Shown here piece after piece: positions 8,252 to 16,232 of a stretch of 36,344 nt of DNA (positions are counted from its first letter, which is position 1; the number at the start of each line of letters is the position of its first letter). The notes below the pieces were generated by a model. The model had not been told where the DNA came from and did not search any database. It saw only the letters and a list, made by a program, of their open reading frames with translations. This stretch comes from Fibrobacter sp. (lineage in GTDB: Bacteria > Fibrobacterota > Fibrobacteria > Fibrobacterales > Fibrobacteraceae). The stretch is from NCBI GenBank assembly GCA_012515825.1, contig JAAYXQ010000027.1, positions 1-36,344 on the forward strand. The letters run 5' to 3'. The translations under genes and the position numbers were made by a program.

Positions 8252-9072
8252 TGTCTAAACAGGGATTACGCTTTGCTAGAGAAAATCCCCATATCGTTGA
8301 GGCTGCACGCTCTTTTATTTTAGAGTTTGATTCTGTACCAGACCCAGTTGTAAAAGTGGCTTCATTAGCGGAAGACGAAAACTCTCAAATCGCTTGGGTT
8401 TTACTTGGCAGTGTTATATTTCAAAACTTATCTTTTTTTCAAATGGCCTCAGTTTTAGAGGCTCTGTTTAATGCTTTTCCGAATAAAAAATTATGGGAAA
8501 CTCCTGTGCCTAAAGCTTCTGATATAAAAGCAGTAGTTCAAAAAGCATTAAAAAAAGAATCATGGGCTTTGTTAGATCATGCCCCAGGTATGTTTTGGAG
8601 TGTTGGCTTTTTTATCCGTCGCCATTTTCCCTTAAACATTTGGTTAACTTCGCGAAATGAAGCAGAAATATGGCGAGATCTCGGTGAAATATATTTTATG
8701 GGGAAAAAGAATATAAGGCCTAAAGTCATGTCTGCGATTCATCGATTAAAAAGTAATAGTCCATTAGGATTAGGTCTTACTATTCGAGAGGGAAAATCTA
8801 AGTTACCTTTTCCTATTTCAATGGGAAGCCGCCGTTTTATGGGGTTTATTGGTCCTGGAAAAGAGGACGATTTCGCAAACTGGACTCCAGAAAAAAAAAT
8901 AATAGAAGTGAACGATTTTTATAAAATACTATCTCCAATGGCGATAGATAAAGCAGCTCATGGGCTAAGTTTTTTTCTTGAACCAGGAGAAAAAGATTTT
9001 CTTTGTCGTGAACAGATAAAGTCTTGTGAAAAATGTCCTCTTTATAGTGAATGCTCTTATGGGAGGCCTTAG
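8251..9072 (+). CDS. unknown protein ending in an endonuclease III-type [4Fe-4S] loop
   Basis: This 273-residue protein shares one base with psd. Its last 25 residues contain Cys252, Cys259, Cys262 and Cys268 in the spacing C-x6-C-x2-C-x5-C, exactly the iron-sulfur cluster loop at the C-terminus of endonuclease III and MutY. The rest is not clearly a HhH-GPD glycosylase: I see no canonical helix-hairpin-helix LPGVGxxTA or the following catalytic Asp. A segment around residues 115-135 (HAPGMFWSVGFFIRRHFP) and one just before the cysteines have a helical, glycosylase-like feel only. It may be a diverged DNA-repair-fold protein or an unrelated Fe-S protein. There is no signal peptide, so it is cytoplasmic. 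Being second to psd, it might be co-expressed for convenience rather than function. Confidence 0.75.
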   Translation: MSKQGLRFARENPHIVEAARSFILEFDSVPDPVVKVASLAEDENSQIAWVLLGSVIFQNLSFFQMASVLEALFNAFPNKKLWETPVPKASDIKAVVQKALKKESWALLDHAPGMFWSVGFFIRRHFPLNIWLTSRNEAEIWRDLGEIYFMGKKNIRPKVMSAIHRLKSNSPLGLGLTIREGKSKLPFPISMGSRRFMGFIGPGKEDDFANWTPEKKIIEVNDFYKILSPMAIDKAAHGLSFFLEPGEKDFLCREQIKSCEKCPLYSECSYGRP

Positions 9073-9076
9073 TTTA

Positions 9077-9898
9077 ATGAATCGATTGGCTTTGATTAGC
9101 ATGGTGCTTTCTTTTATTATTGCGTGTTCTGATGAAGGCATTCCTTTACGTTCTGTTTCTTTTGATTCGATTGTCTATCAAAATCATAAACATGAATCAG
9201 CAAAATGGGTTAAACAAGATTCTTCAAAATGGCATTTGCTAGAAGAGATTCATTTACTGTATAAAATGGATTTAGATGACTCTCTATGGGTTTCTATTCT
9301 TGAATTTGAAAACGATGCCTTTGCTCTTGCTTATTACATTAATAGTGGGCGCTTTCAAGGGGCTCTTCCTGTTGTAAAAGGTCCTTTATTAGAACAGAGT
9401 ATTCGTTCGGGACGTTGGCTTTTTATTTTTAGACACAAACGTTTTTACCCTCATGATAGGCGCCTTTTAGAAGAATATGTACAACAGTTTCCAGGGTATC
9501 GTGGCGGGCTTCCTCAAGAATTTCTAAGTCTTCCTTTTGAAAATAGAGAGCCAGGGAAAACCTCTGTTCAGATCGATCTATTTCATGGAGAAAAAATCTC
9601 TTTTCCGATGTTTGTGCAGCGTTATCGAAACGCGGATGTCTATTGGAGTGTAGCGAGAAGCTTTGAATCAGTTGATAACGAAGATTGGCTTAAGTGGGTC
9701 GATTCTATTTCAAAAAAGAAAGAAAAGGTTTCTTATACAGAATCTATTCTAAAATTTGATAGTGGCCATGGAACTCGGGCTATGGCGACTCGGTTAGGTG
9801 GGGGACGAGTCGTTTGCGTATGGGGCCCGTTGGATTCAAAAAAGCTAGAAACCTTGTTTTTTGAAATTAGTGAACGAGTTTATTCAGCAAAATACTAA
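9077..9898 (+). CDS. predicted lipoprotein, unknown function
   Basis: I choose ATG 9077, giving 273 residues, because GGGAGG (9061-9066) sits ten bases upstream and because it yields a clean lipoprotein signal MNRLALISMVLSFIIAC with Cys17 in the lipobox. The in-frame ATG at 9026 would add 17 residues inside the previous gene and spoil this. The mature protein is soluble with no family I recognise; it is rich in aromatic and basic residues, with GTRAMATRLGGGRVVCVWG near the C-terminus. It starts four bases after the Fe-S-loop gene and belongs to the same operon, so it is probably an envelope protein made together with psd. Confidence 0.78.
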   Translation: MNRLALISMVLSFIIACSDEGIPLRSVSFDSIVYQNHKHESAKWVKQDSSKWHLLEEIHLLYKMDLDDSLWVSILEFENDAFALAYYINSGRFQGALPVVKGPLLEQSIRSGRWLFIFRHKRFYPHDRRLLEEYVQQFPGYRGGLPQEFLSLPFENREPGKTSVQIDLFHGEKISFPMFVQRYRNADVYWSVARSFESVDNEDWLKWVDSISKKKEKVSYTESILKFDSGHGTRAMATRLGGGRVVCVWGPLDSKKLETLFFEISERVYSAKY

Positions 9899-9928
9899 TC
9901 TTGCTTATAAAAATGTTATATTATAAAC

Positions 9929-10258
9929 ATGGCTATAGAACAATTTGCAGATATCTTACTTGAAAAATTACGCTTTATATCTCAAGCGGAAACAGTAGTT
10001 GGAAAACCGATACAAGCAGGGGAGCATACCACGATTATTCCTGTAAGTCGAGTTTCTTTAGGCTTTGGATTAGGTGGCCATTCTGGAAAAGGTGATATCA
10101 CTGGATCTGGCGGAGGTGCTTCCGTTGAACCAGTCGCTTTTCTTGTCATTTCTGGAGAAGACGTTCGCATAGTGCCTGTTTCTCGAGACAATTCGATGCT
10201 TTCAAAGATCGTTGATCTTGTACCAGATGTTGTTTCAAGTTTTAAGAAGAATCCTTAA
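9929..10258 (+). CDS. GerW/YtfJ-like small protein
   Basis: This 109-residue protein matches the GerW (YtfJ, spore_YtfJ) family: the signature block GFGLGGHSGKGD followed by GSGGGASVEPVAFLVI and a short hydrophobic C-terminal part. In spore formers the family is needed for germination, but members are widespread in non-sporulating bacteria, where the role is unknown. No sporulation gene is seen here. The ATG lacks a Shine-Dalgarno; the bases just before it are the AT-rich TTATATTATAAAC, which could act as a -10 box giving a leaderless transcript. It closes the psd operon and is followed by a strong terminator. Confidence 0.85.
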   Translation: MAIEQFADILLEKLRFISQAETVVGKPIQAGEHTTIIPVSRVSLGFGLGGHSGKGDITGSGGGASVEPVAFLVISGEDVRIVPVSRDNSMLSKIVDLVPDVVSSFKKNP

Positions 10259-10322
10259 TCCTGTAAGCAATGTTTGCACCGTGATGTAATATTTAAATTG
10301 AAGCGTTTCGCTAAATCTTTTC

Positions 10323-10357
10323 AAAAAAAGCTGCGATTAATTGCAGCTAATTTTTTT
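10323..10357. terminator. bidirectional intrinsic terminator
   Basis: A run of A residues leads into AGCTGC (10329-10334), a short AT loop region, GCAGCT (10343-10348) and then AATTTTTTT. The stem can extend through the loop by three weak pairs. The flanking A-run and T-run make it usable in both directions, ending the psd/GerW-like operon on the plus strand and the BNR gene, which stops at 10427, on the minus strand. Confidence 0.75.
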
Positions 10358-10426
10358 GCGAATTTACTGAAAAAAACTATTGTGGATTGCCATTTTTAAG
10401 CTTTTCACAATCTAAGAATACAAACT

Positions 10427-11980
10427 TTATTTTATGAAGACTTTATTTATCACAGGAGTCAATGCTTCTCCATTTCTTATAATATAGAGGTAGGTGCCTC
10501 TAGCAAGGTTTGAAAATTCTTGAATGGAGCTTGTATGCTTTGAAGCAGAGATCTTTTTCCCTTTGAGAGTGTAAAGATCCACTGATGCATTTTCATTTAA
10601 GCCATTGATCGTGAGCGTTGAGTTTTGGACAAAAGTAGGATAGGACTTTTCTTCTTTCATACTGAATAATTTTTGAGTAGGATCTTTTGAATCGATTTTA
10701 TAGACACTTAGCATCGTTGGCTCAGGAAGAGGAGGGTTACGAGCTAGATCTTGATTTTCTGGTAAAGTTTCCCATCTAAGGTAATAATCCCCATCGACTT
10801 TAAAATGAACTTGCATCTCTGGAAAAGTAGATTTTACTTGATATAATGAATCGAGCCCTGGAATAATTATAGGTAGCGTATCTTTTTCTGGTTGTAACGT
10901 TTCTTCATTTAGAACCCACATACGATTACCAAAGTTTTTGTGGCTATATTCTTGAACAAGTCGGCCCGAATAATCTTTTTTTACAGGGCTGCCAGAAATA
11001 TCAATACCAAGAGTTCCATTTCTATCTAGAGGCCATTTGAATGAATTCCAGGAACTCGTCTGGTAGATTTTCCAAGAGCCGTTCTCCCATCGGGTATTCC
11101 ATCTCTGGCTAATTCCATTGACATCATATTTGTGATAATTAATCACAGCACGATTTTGATTATCCCATCCAATACCAAAGGCAATATTGATTAGCCCGTT
11201 GCCAGCATCCACAGAATCGACAATCACTCCAGGAGTCGATTGCTTGATAGGAAGAGTCACATCCAAACCGCTCATGGTTTCCCAATGGACAAGATCTTTA
11301 CTTCTAATATGGGATATATCGTGATTGGTATTTGCCACTGGAGTATTACGCCACATCCAGACTACATGAAAATAATCATCAGGGCCTTTTATTGGAGTAG
11401 TCATGTAGGCACTATAGAGCCCTTCGGTATTAAAAAAACCTTGCGTGGTTAGACGAGTCCATGTTTTTGTAGCTGTAGAATATTTATTCCAAATAGTTGT
11501 ACTAGTGTTATTTGCATTATCACGATATTGGAAAAAGAGTTCTCCTTTTTCAATGCCTTTAATAAAAATAGGGTAAGTGACCTTAGTCTCGTTTGAGCCT
11601 GTCATGGAAAGAGATTCAAAATTGTCAATCGAATGAGGCTTTGAAGAGCGAAAGTACACAAGTGGTGCGTTATGCATGTTGCCGCTTATATGAATGTATC
11701 CGCTATCATCTACAGCCATGGCTATATAATTATGACTATCCCATCCAGTAGTTTGTGGAAGCGTTTTAAATTGCCAATCATTTGAAGAAAGGCTACGCAT
11801 GGCAATAGTCATTTTTCTGTCTTTATCATAAAAGCTGACGTATTGTAGCTTTGCTGTAGAATCGGTAGCGATTGCAAAATCAACAAAATGAGAAGACCAA
11901 ACAGAGCTGATCTCAGAACGTTCTACTACAGCGGCGTGAAGAGAAATAGCGATGAATAAAATGAGAAACAATAGATGCAT
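10427..11980 (-). CDS. secreted BNR_4-family protein with type IX-like sorting domain
   Basis: I place the start at ATG 11980 (517 residues), since AAGGAG lies seven bases upstream; the TTG at 12001 is upstream of that site. Residues 1-16 form a signal peptide (MHLLFLILFIAISLHA). The body matches the BNR_4 seven-bladed propeller family: DSHNYIAMAVDDSGYIHISG, NMHNAPLVYFRS and repeated W/Y-rich blades. Relatives include polysaccharide lyases such as ulvan lyases of PL24/PL25, so action on an acidic or rhamnose-rich polysaccharide is possible but not shown. The last 70 residues (VDLYTLKGKKI, LARGTYLYIIRNG, KVFIK) look like a Por/type IX C-terminal sorting domain, implying export across the outer membrane. 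It is a single gene with its own upstream region. Confidence 0.85.
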   Translation of the reverse strand: MHLLFLILFIAISLHAAVVERSEISSVWSSHFVDFAIATDSTAKLQYVSFYDKDRKMTIAMRSLSSNDWQFKTLPQTTGWDSHNYIAMAVDDSGYIHISGNMHNAPLVYFRSSKPHSIDNFESLSMTGSNETKVTYPIFIKGIEKGELFFQYRDNANNTSTTIWNKYSTATKTWTRLTTQGFFNTEGLYSAYMTTPIKGPDDYFHVVWMWRNTPVANTNHDISHIRSKDLVHWETMSGLDVTLPIKQSTPGVIVDSVDAGNGLINIAFGIGWDNQNRAVINYHKYDVNGISQRWNTRWENGSWKIYQTSSWNSFKWPLDRNGTLGIDISGSPVKKDYSGRLVQEYSHKNFGNRMWVLNEETLQPEKDTLPIIIPGLDSLYQVKSTFPEMQVHFKVDGDYYLRWETLPENQDLARNPPLPEPTMLSVYKIDSKDPTQKLFSMKEEKSYPTFVQNSTLTINGLNENASVDLYTLKGKKISASKHTSSIQEFSNLARGTYLYIIRNGEALTPVINKVFIK

Positions 11981-12277
11981 ACAAACGCTCCTTTGCCTCA
12001 AAATAGTATTCTTCGTTGAGCTTTATTGTTTTTTTAGAGATAAAGTATCGTTTGATTTGTGATTTTGAATTTGTGTTCAAAAAAATGCATTGCACTAGAT
12101 GCATAAACATAAGTGCACATACTGCCTGCAACATATCTTAATGCAAAAGCAATACGGTCTCTGACAATAATGATTGTTTTAGAATAAAGTGTATTGGATT
12201 AAATCACTTGCAATACAAAATTCAATTTTATGAAAAATTGTTTTCGTCAATAAAATAATGATTTAGATAAATTAAAT
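11981..12277. other. intergenic region upstream of the BNR gene
   Basis: About 300 AT-rich bases with no supportable gene. It should hold the minus-strand promoter of the BNR gene, but no convincing -35/-10 pair stands out. It does contain small symmetric elements: TGCACT (12091-12096) with AGTGCA (12112-12117), two copies of ATGCAT (12085, 12099), and GTATTG (12191-12196) with CAATAC (12211-12216). These could be operator sites; the evidence is only their symmetry. Confidence 0.35.
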
Positions 12278-12308
12278 AAAAAAGACTCTCGTAAGAGAGT
12301 CTTTAATA
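12276..12308 (-). terminator. intrinsic terminator of argS
   Basis: A perfect 10-bp stem AAAGACTCTC / GAGAGTCTTT (12281-12304) with loop GTAA. Read on the minus strand it is followed by TTTTTTAT. It starts 38 bases after the argS stop codon and should end the long minus-strand run that begins at miaB. Confidence 0.88.
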
Positions 12309-12341
12309 TAATCGAATGAATCGGAATTGCAATTGCTAGAA

Positions 12342-14057
12342 TTACATTTGCCGAATAGGGAATAATCCTAAAAGATCTAAAACATTTTCAAGTACAATTT
12401 GAGTGGCTTGTACTAAATATAGTCTTGACTTTTCTTCTGCACTTCCAAGAACTCGATCTTGATGGATAAAACGATGAGCGGCTTCTGCTATTTCAAGAGC
12501 GTATTGCGCGAGTGTACTTGGCTCATCTGTTTCACAGGCTTTAGCAATATTATTACCCTTACGGCTTAATACTTTAATAAGCTCATAAGCTGCATCATCT
12601 GTTAGAGTATCCCAAGAGACATCCTCTATTTTAGCTGTATAAGCGGCTTTACGCATAATACTACAAAGTCTCACATGAGCATTCTGAACGTAAGGGCCTG
12701 TTGCTCCATCAAAACTTAAAGCCGAATCCCAATCAAATTTAACGTCCATTAATCTTCTGTTTTTTAGATCATTAAAGGTGAGAGCGCTGATTCCTATTTG
12801 AGTCGCGATTTCTTCTTTATTCTCTAGTTCAGGATTCTTTTCGTTAATAAAAGTAAGGATTTTTTCTTTAGCGGCCTCAATGACGTCGCGAAGTAAACTG
12901 GCGGTACCTGAACGTGTTTTTCCCTTTTCCCATTTCCCTTCTTCTGTTTGTTGTAGAATAACACCAAAAGGAATATGGTACATATCTTGATACCATTCGT
13001 AGTCCATCTTTTTTAAGACATGGAACACTTGCTTAAAATGAAGTGATTGTCCTAAATCGACAACATAAAGGCATTTCGAAAATTGGAATTCTTTTTTTCT
13101 ATAAAGAGCAGCAGCGAGATCTCGAGTCGCATATAAAGTACTTCCATCACTTTTACGAATTAAGCATGGAGGTAAATCAAAATCATTTAACATTACGACA
13201 TCGAGTTCTTGACTTTTCACGAGGAGCTTTTTCTCCCTTAATTCATCAAGGACTGCTGGGATTTTATCTTCAAAAAAAGATTCCCCTATATAGTGATCAA
13301 AAGAGACGCCCATCATGGAATAAATTCTCATGAGTTCTTTTAAGGTCGCCTTTTTGAATGCACTCCAGAGCTTTCTATAAAGAGAGTCGCCTTCTTCTAA
13401 CTTTGTAAAAGCGGCTCTAGCTTCATTTTCTAGTTCTGGATTTTCTTTACTAATTTTTGAAAAAGAGCTATATAGTAAGTTCAGTTCTTTTACCGTTAAT
13501 TGATCGAGGGCTTCTTCTTCTAAAGAACCACCTTCTCTTAAGTACATGACGATTAACTTACCAAAGGCAGTGCCCCAATCACCTAAATGATTGATGCGTT
13601 CTACCCGATAACCATTCGCCTTGTAAATGCGAGACAAGCTATTGCCTATCATGGTGGATCGAAGATGATGAAATGCTAATTCTTTTCCGATATTGGGAGA
13701 ACTAAAATCAATAATAACGGTTTTATTATTTGACGAAGCGTGGCCATAATTTAAACCTTTCTCTTCAATCTGAGTTAATACAGAGGTTGCTAAAAAAGAA
13801 CGTTCTATGAAAAAATTCAGATAACCATTAATAGGTTCCACTTTAGAAATTCCTTGCGGAAGTTCTATTTCTGTGGCGAGAGTCTCGGCTATGATCTTAG
13901 GTGCTTTACGCAACTTTTTAGCAAGAGCAAAACATGGCAAACTAAAATTACCATGAGTTGTTTCTTGCGGAACAGTTAGAAGTTGTAAAACCTCTTCTTC
14001 TAAAAAAGTACCCGTCTTTGCAACAGCTGCTGCAATGGATTGCTCAAATGAGATCAT
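12342..14057 (-). CDS. argS: arginyl-tRNA synthetase with divergent signature motifs
   Basis: ArgRS charges tRNA-Arg. The 571-residue protein shows the family layout: N-terminal Add-1 domain (THGNFSLPCFALAKKLRK), catalytic SSPNIGKE...RSTMIGNSLSRIY, INHLGDWGTAFGKL, KSDGSTLYATRDLAAALYR and the C-terminal anticodon-binding helices (FDGATGPYVQNAHVRL). The class I HIGH site reads AFHH (residues 128-131) instead of HVGH, and the KMSKS position reads KTRSGT near residue 380. Both are unusual compared with well-known ArgRS, although subfamilies with such changes probably exist and many ArgRS lack a canonical KMSKS. The start overlaps the end of rsfS by 14 bases, which favours translational coupling. 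A clean terminator follows. Confidence 0.96.
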   Translation of the reverse strand: MISFEQSIAAAVAKTGTFLEEEVLQLLTVPQETTHGNFSLPCFALAKKLRKAPKIIAETLATEIELPQGISKVEPINGYLNFFIERSFLATSVLTQIEEKGLNYGHASSNNKTVIIDFSSPNIGKELAFHHLRSTMIGNSLSRIYKANGYRVERINHLGDWGTAFGKLIVMYLREGGSLEEEALDQLTVKELNLLYSSFSKISKENPELENEARAAFTKLEEGDSLYRKLWSAFKKATLKELMRIYSMMGVSFDHYIGESFFEDKIPAVLDELREKKLLVKSQELDVVMLNDFDLPPCLIRKSDGSTLYATRDLAAALYRKKEFQFSKCLYVVDLGQSLHFKQVFHVLKKMDYEWYQDMYHIPFGVILQQTEEGKWEKGKTRSGTASLLRDVIEAAKEKILTFINEKNPELENKEEIATQIGISALTFNDLKNRRLMDVKFDWDSALSFDGATGPYVQNAHVRLCSIMRKAAYTAKIEDVSWDTLTDDAAYELIKVLSRKGNNIAKACETDEPSTLAQYALEIAEAAHRFIHQDRVLGSAEEKSRLYLVQATQIVLENVLDLLGLFPIRQM

Positions 14058-14676
14058 CTTCTATGTTAGCCTTTTTCTTTGTCGTCTTTTTAATAAAGTC
14101 TTTTTCTTGGAGGTTTTGAATATTGGCGTCGCTATAAAGACGATCCATCTGAATTTCCTCTCTCTTTGTTTCTTCAAAAAGATGAACCATCAATTCAAAA
14201 CCTGCATCGAATACAGCCCATTGAACGCCACTTTTATATTCAATTCCTTTAGTCTGAATTTTTTTGCTCTTAAATTCTTTGGTGAGCTCATTTAGAATGG
14301 CTTGCATCTGAGCTTCACTGGTGCATGTGGCAATTAAGAAATAGTCTGCGACGTCGTTTATACCACGAAGATCAATTAGTTGAACGTTTTCTGCACGTAA
14401 TTGAAACAAAGAAACCGCTGCTAAAGACACTGCTTCAGAAAGAGCTTCTTTCTTTTTAGCAGGTGTAGCCTTCACTGCCTTGACCGTCTTAACAGCCTTG
14501 GTGACTGTCTTTGTTGTAGCTACTTTTTTAGCTGGTGCTTTTTTGGAAGTTGCTTTTGGTGCAGCCTCTTTTTTTACCACCGTTTTTTTTGCTGCTTCTT
14601 TTTTAACAGTAGCCGTTTTCACGGGAGTGGTTGCTTTTTTTACACTTGGTTTTCGTGTAGATTTTTTTTCATTCAT
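14044..14676 (-). CDS. rsfS: ribosome silencing factor RsfS with histone-H1-like N-terminal tail
   Basis: RsfS (RsfA, YbeB) binds ribosomal protein L14 and blocks subunit joining. Residues about 78-190 match the family: LIDLRGINDVADYFLIATC, SEAQMQAI, GVQWAVFDAGFELMVHLFEE, and MDRLYSDA. Unlike the usual roughly 110-residue protein, this one is 210 residues. The first 75 are a Lys/Ala/Thr/Val tail made of KKA, VKK, KAV and PAKK units, like bacterial histone-H1 tails, and the C-terminus adds a second basic patch (KKTTKKK). The tail presumably binds RNA or the ribosome, but this is inference. The start overlaps the LytR_C gene by four bases (ATGA) and the end overlaps argS by 14. Confidence 0.92.
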   Translation of the reverse strand: MNEKKSTRKPSVKKATTPVKTATVKKEAAKKTVVKKEAAPKATSKKAPAKKVATTKTVTKAVKTVKAVKATPAKKKEALSEAVSLAAVSLFQLRAENVQLIDLRGINDVADYFLIATCTSEAQMQAILNELTKEFKSKKIQTKGIEYKSGVQWAVFDAGFELMVHLFEETKREEIQMDRLYSDANIQNLQEKDFIKKTTKKKANIEDDLI

Positions 14677-15068
14677 GGTGTGTCCTGTTCGATGATTTTG
14701 TTAAAGTCTTTTCCAATATAAACGGTGGCATCTACGTGTGCTCGTTTACTTTTTAATTGTAGTACATTTTTTGTTTTGAGTATTTGACTCAATGCTTCTG
14801 CACCTTCCCATTGAGGGTTACGAATGGCGATAATGGTTTCTTCATAATTTTGTAAAAGGTCATTTCGATATTGAACAACATCAAAACCTTTATTACGTAA
14901 AAAAATAGTCATTTGAGAGGCTGCACCTGTTTTACCGCAGCTATTTAATACTTCTACAGAACCACTATAAGAGCGAACTTCCGTCACAGGAGGCTTCTCT
15001 TTTTCACAACCCATCAAACTACCAAGAGCCATCGAGGAAATTAGAAGTGTAAAAAAACGTTTAATCAC
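14673..15068 (-). CDS. lipoprotein with LytR_C domain
   Basis: This 131-residue protein has a lipoprotein signal with Cys21 (GSLMGC). The mature part matches the LytR_C domain found at the C-terminus of LytR/CpsA/Psr proteins: VEVLNSCGKTGAASQM, FLRNKGFDVV, YEETIIAIRNPQWEGAEALSQIL, ATVYIGKDF. No LCP catalytic domain is attached, so it is a stand-alone domain of unknown role at the envelope. In many bacteria a LytR_C gene sits next to rsfS, and here the two genes overlap by ATGA, so the arrangement looks ancestral. Confidence 0.85.
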   Translation of the reverse strand: MIKRFFTLLISSMALGSLMGCEKEKPPVTEVRSYSGSVEVLNSCGKTGAASQMTIFLRNKGFDVVQYRNDLLQNYEETIIAIRNPQWEGAEALSQILKTKNVLQLKSKRAHVDATVYIGKDFNKIIEQDTP

Positions 15069-15127
15069 AAGTTAAAATTAGAATTTATGAATGAAAATAA
15101 TTAAAGAAAGTGATTAAAAAGAAGAAA

Positions 15128-15478
15128 CTAAACAATGATTTTATTTTTTGAATCTACGCGAACTACAACAGGATGCCAATTTTTTGCTTCTTCTGGAGTG
15201 AGGGATACGTAAGCGACTATAATAATCAAATCTCCTGGTTGAACAAGCCTTGCTGCGGCTCCATTCAAGCAAATGGTTCCAGAGTCAGGTTCACCTTCGA
15301 TCACGTAAGTATCAAAACGTGCTCCATTATGAATATCTAAGATTCCGACTTTTTCATAAGGCAAAAGCCCTGCTGCATCCATTAGGGTTTTATCAATAGT
15401 TATAGAACCTTCGTAATTTAGATTCGCATCAGTAACAGTAGCGCGATGAATTTTTGTTTTAAGTAATTCTATCTGCAT
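15128..15478 (-). CDS. panD: aspartate 1-decarboxylase proenzyme
   Basis: PanD makes beta-alanine from aspartate for pantothenate and coenzyme A synthesis. The 116-residue protein has the self-processing Gly24-Ser25 site (NYEGSITID), where cleavage yields the pyruvoyl cofactor, plus YEKVGILDIHNGARFDTYVI and GDLIIIVAY. Its length is typical. It lies nine bases after the exported-protein gene upstream, has no obvious Shine-Dalgarno, and is probably read through from that gene. No other pantothenate gene is in the window. Confidence 0.97.
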   Translation of the reverse strand: MQIELLKTKIHRATVTDANLNYEGSITIDKTLMDAAGLLPYEKVGILDIHNGARFDTYVIEGEPDSGTICLNGAAARLVQPGDLIIIVAYVSLTPEEAKNWHPVVVRVDSKNKIIV

Positions 15479-15487
15479 TTTTTTAGA

Positions 15488-16204
15488 TTAAAACCGCATT
15501 TGTAAAAGACCTGCGACGCCTTTATCTAAGCCGCCTGCAACACCTTCATTAAATGTAGGGAGGACACCAAAACTGAAACGATTTGCATCAGGATTGTTTT
15601 CCCATTGTGTTCCAAAGAATGCGTCAGCAAAAGACCAAACGTGAGCAGCGAGAATAGGTATTAACGCGTAAATCCAAGTTTTCTGATCTGGTTCACTAAC
15701 ACCTAAAAAGATGGCTGCTCCAACACCCGAAGCCCAGAGGACGTCCATCCAAACGGCTTTTGAATTGGCTCCAGTTTTCCATTGATAAAGGCTTGGAATT
15801 AGTAAAGACAAGTAGGCTAGGTTTTGTTGATCGTTTTTATTTCTGTAAGAACGATCAATATCTGAATCTTCAAGACCTTGTGCTCTTTGTTCGAGCCATG
15901 CCTCTTCACTTACACCGAGACGATTCCAAGGTTTTTGTAAATATTCTGTAGGACGAATGCCAAGTTCGACTAGCTGGGTGAGTTTATTTCTTGAAATTCC
16001 ACCTTCTTTAGCTTGTTGAAATTCCCACTGTGTTAGACCCATTTCTTCAATACGGAAACCATCCCATTCATCACCAGTAGCTGTTGCAGCACCAGTCGCA
16101 GGTATTTCTGTCTCGCCCTCAGAATCGTAATTGTAATCATACTGCGCAAAGGAGATAGCACTCAAAATTAAGATTGCCGGAATCGCTTTCAACCAATGAG
16201 CCAT
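15488..16204 (-). CDS. exported protein with C-terminal membrane segments, unknown function
   Basis: This 238-residue protein has a signal peptide (residues 1-20, ending SFA) followed by an acidic Tyr/Asp/Glu-rich stretch. A middle part (50-115) has repeated short helices with LTQWEFQQAKEGGISRNKL and GVSEEAWLEQRAQG, which look like small helical repeats. From about 130 come two or three hydrophobic segments (LAYLSLLIPSLY, VLWASGVGAAIFLG, WIYALIPILAAHVWSF), and the chain ends in LQMRF, an aromatic terminus often seen in outer-membrane proteins. I do not recognise the family; the layout recalls DUF5683-like envelope proteins. It directly precedes panD and follows tRNA-Leu. Confidence 0.72.
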   Translation of the reverse strand: MAHWLKAIPAILILSAISFAQYDYNYDSEGETEIPATGAATATGDEWDGFRIEEMGLTQWEFQQAKEGGISRNKLTQLVELGIRPTEYLQKPWNRLGVSEEAWLEQRAQGLEDSDIDRSYRNKNDQQNLAYLSLLIPSLYQWKTGANSKAVWMDVLWASGVGAAIFLGVSEPDQKTWIYALIPILAAHVWSFADAFFGTQWENNPDANRFSFGVLPTFNEGVAGGLDKGVAGLLQMRF

Positions 16205-16232
16205 CTTGACCTCATAATTTATAAATCATAAA

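Noticed and set aside
11913..12134. 73-residue minus-strand frame upstream of and overlapping the BNR gene
   Set aside because: It overlaps the BNR signal peptide region, has no ribosome binding site and no recognisable product.
14480..14695. 71-residue plus-strand open frame opposite rsfS
   Set aside because: It is the antisense of the Lys/Ala-rich RsfS tail, which gives a low-complexity hydrophobic frame without a ribosome binding site.
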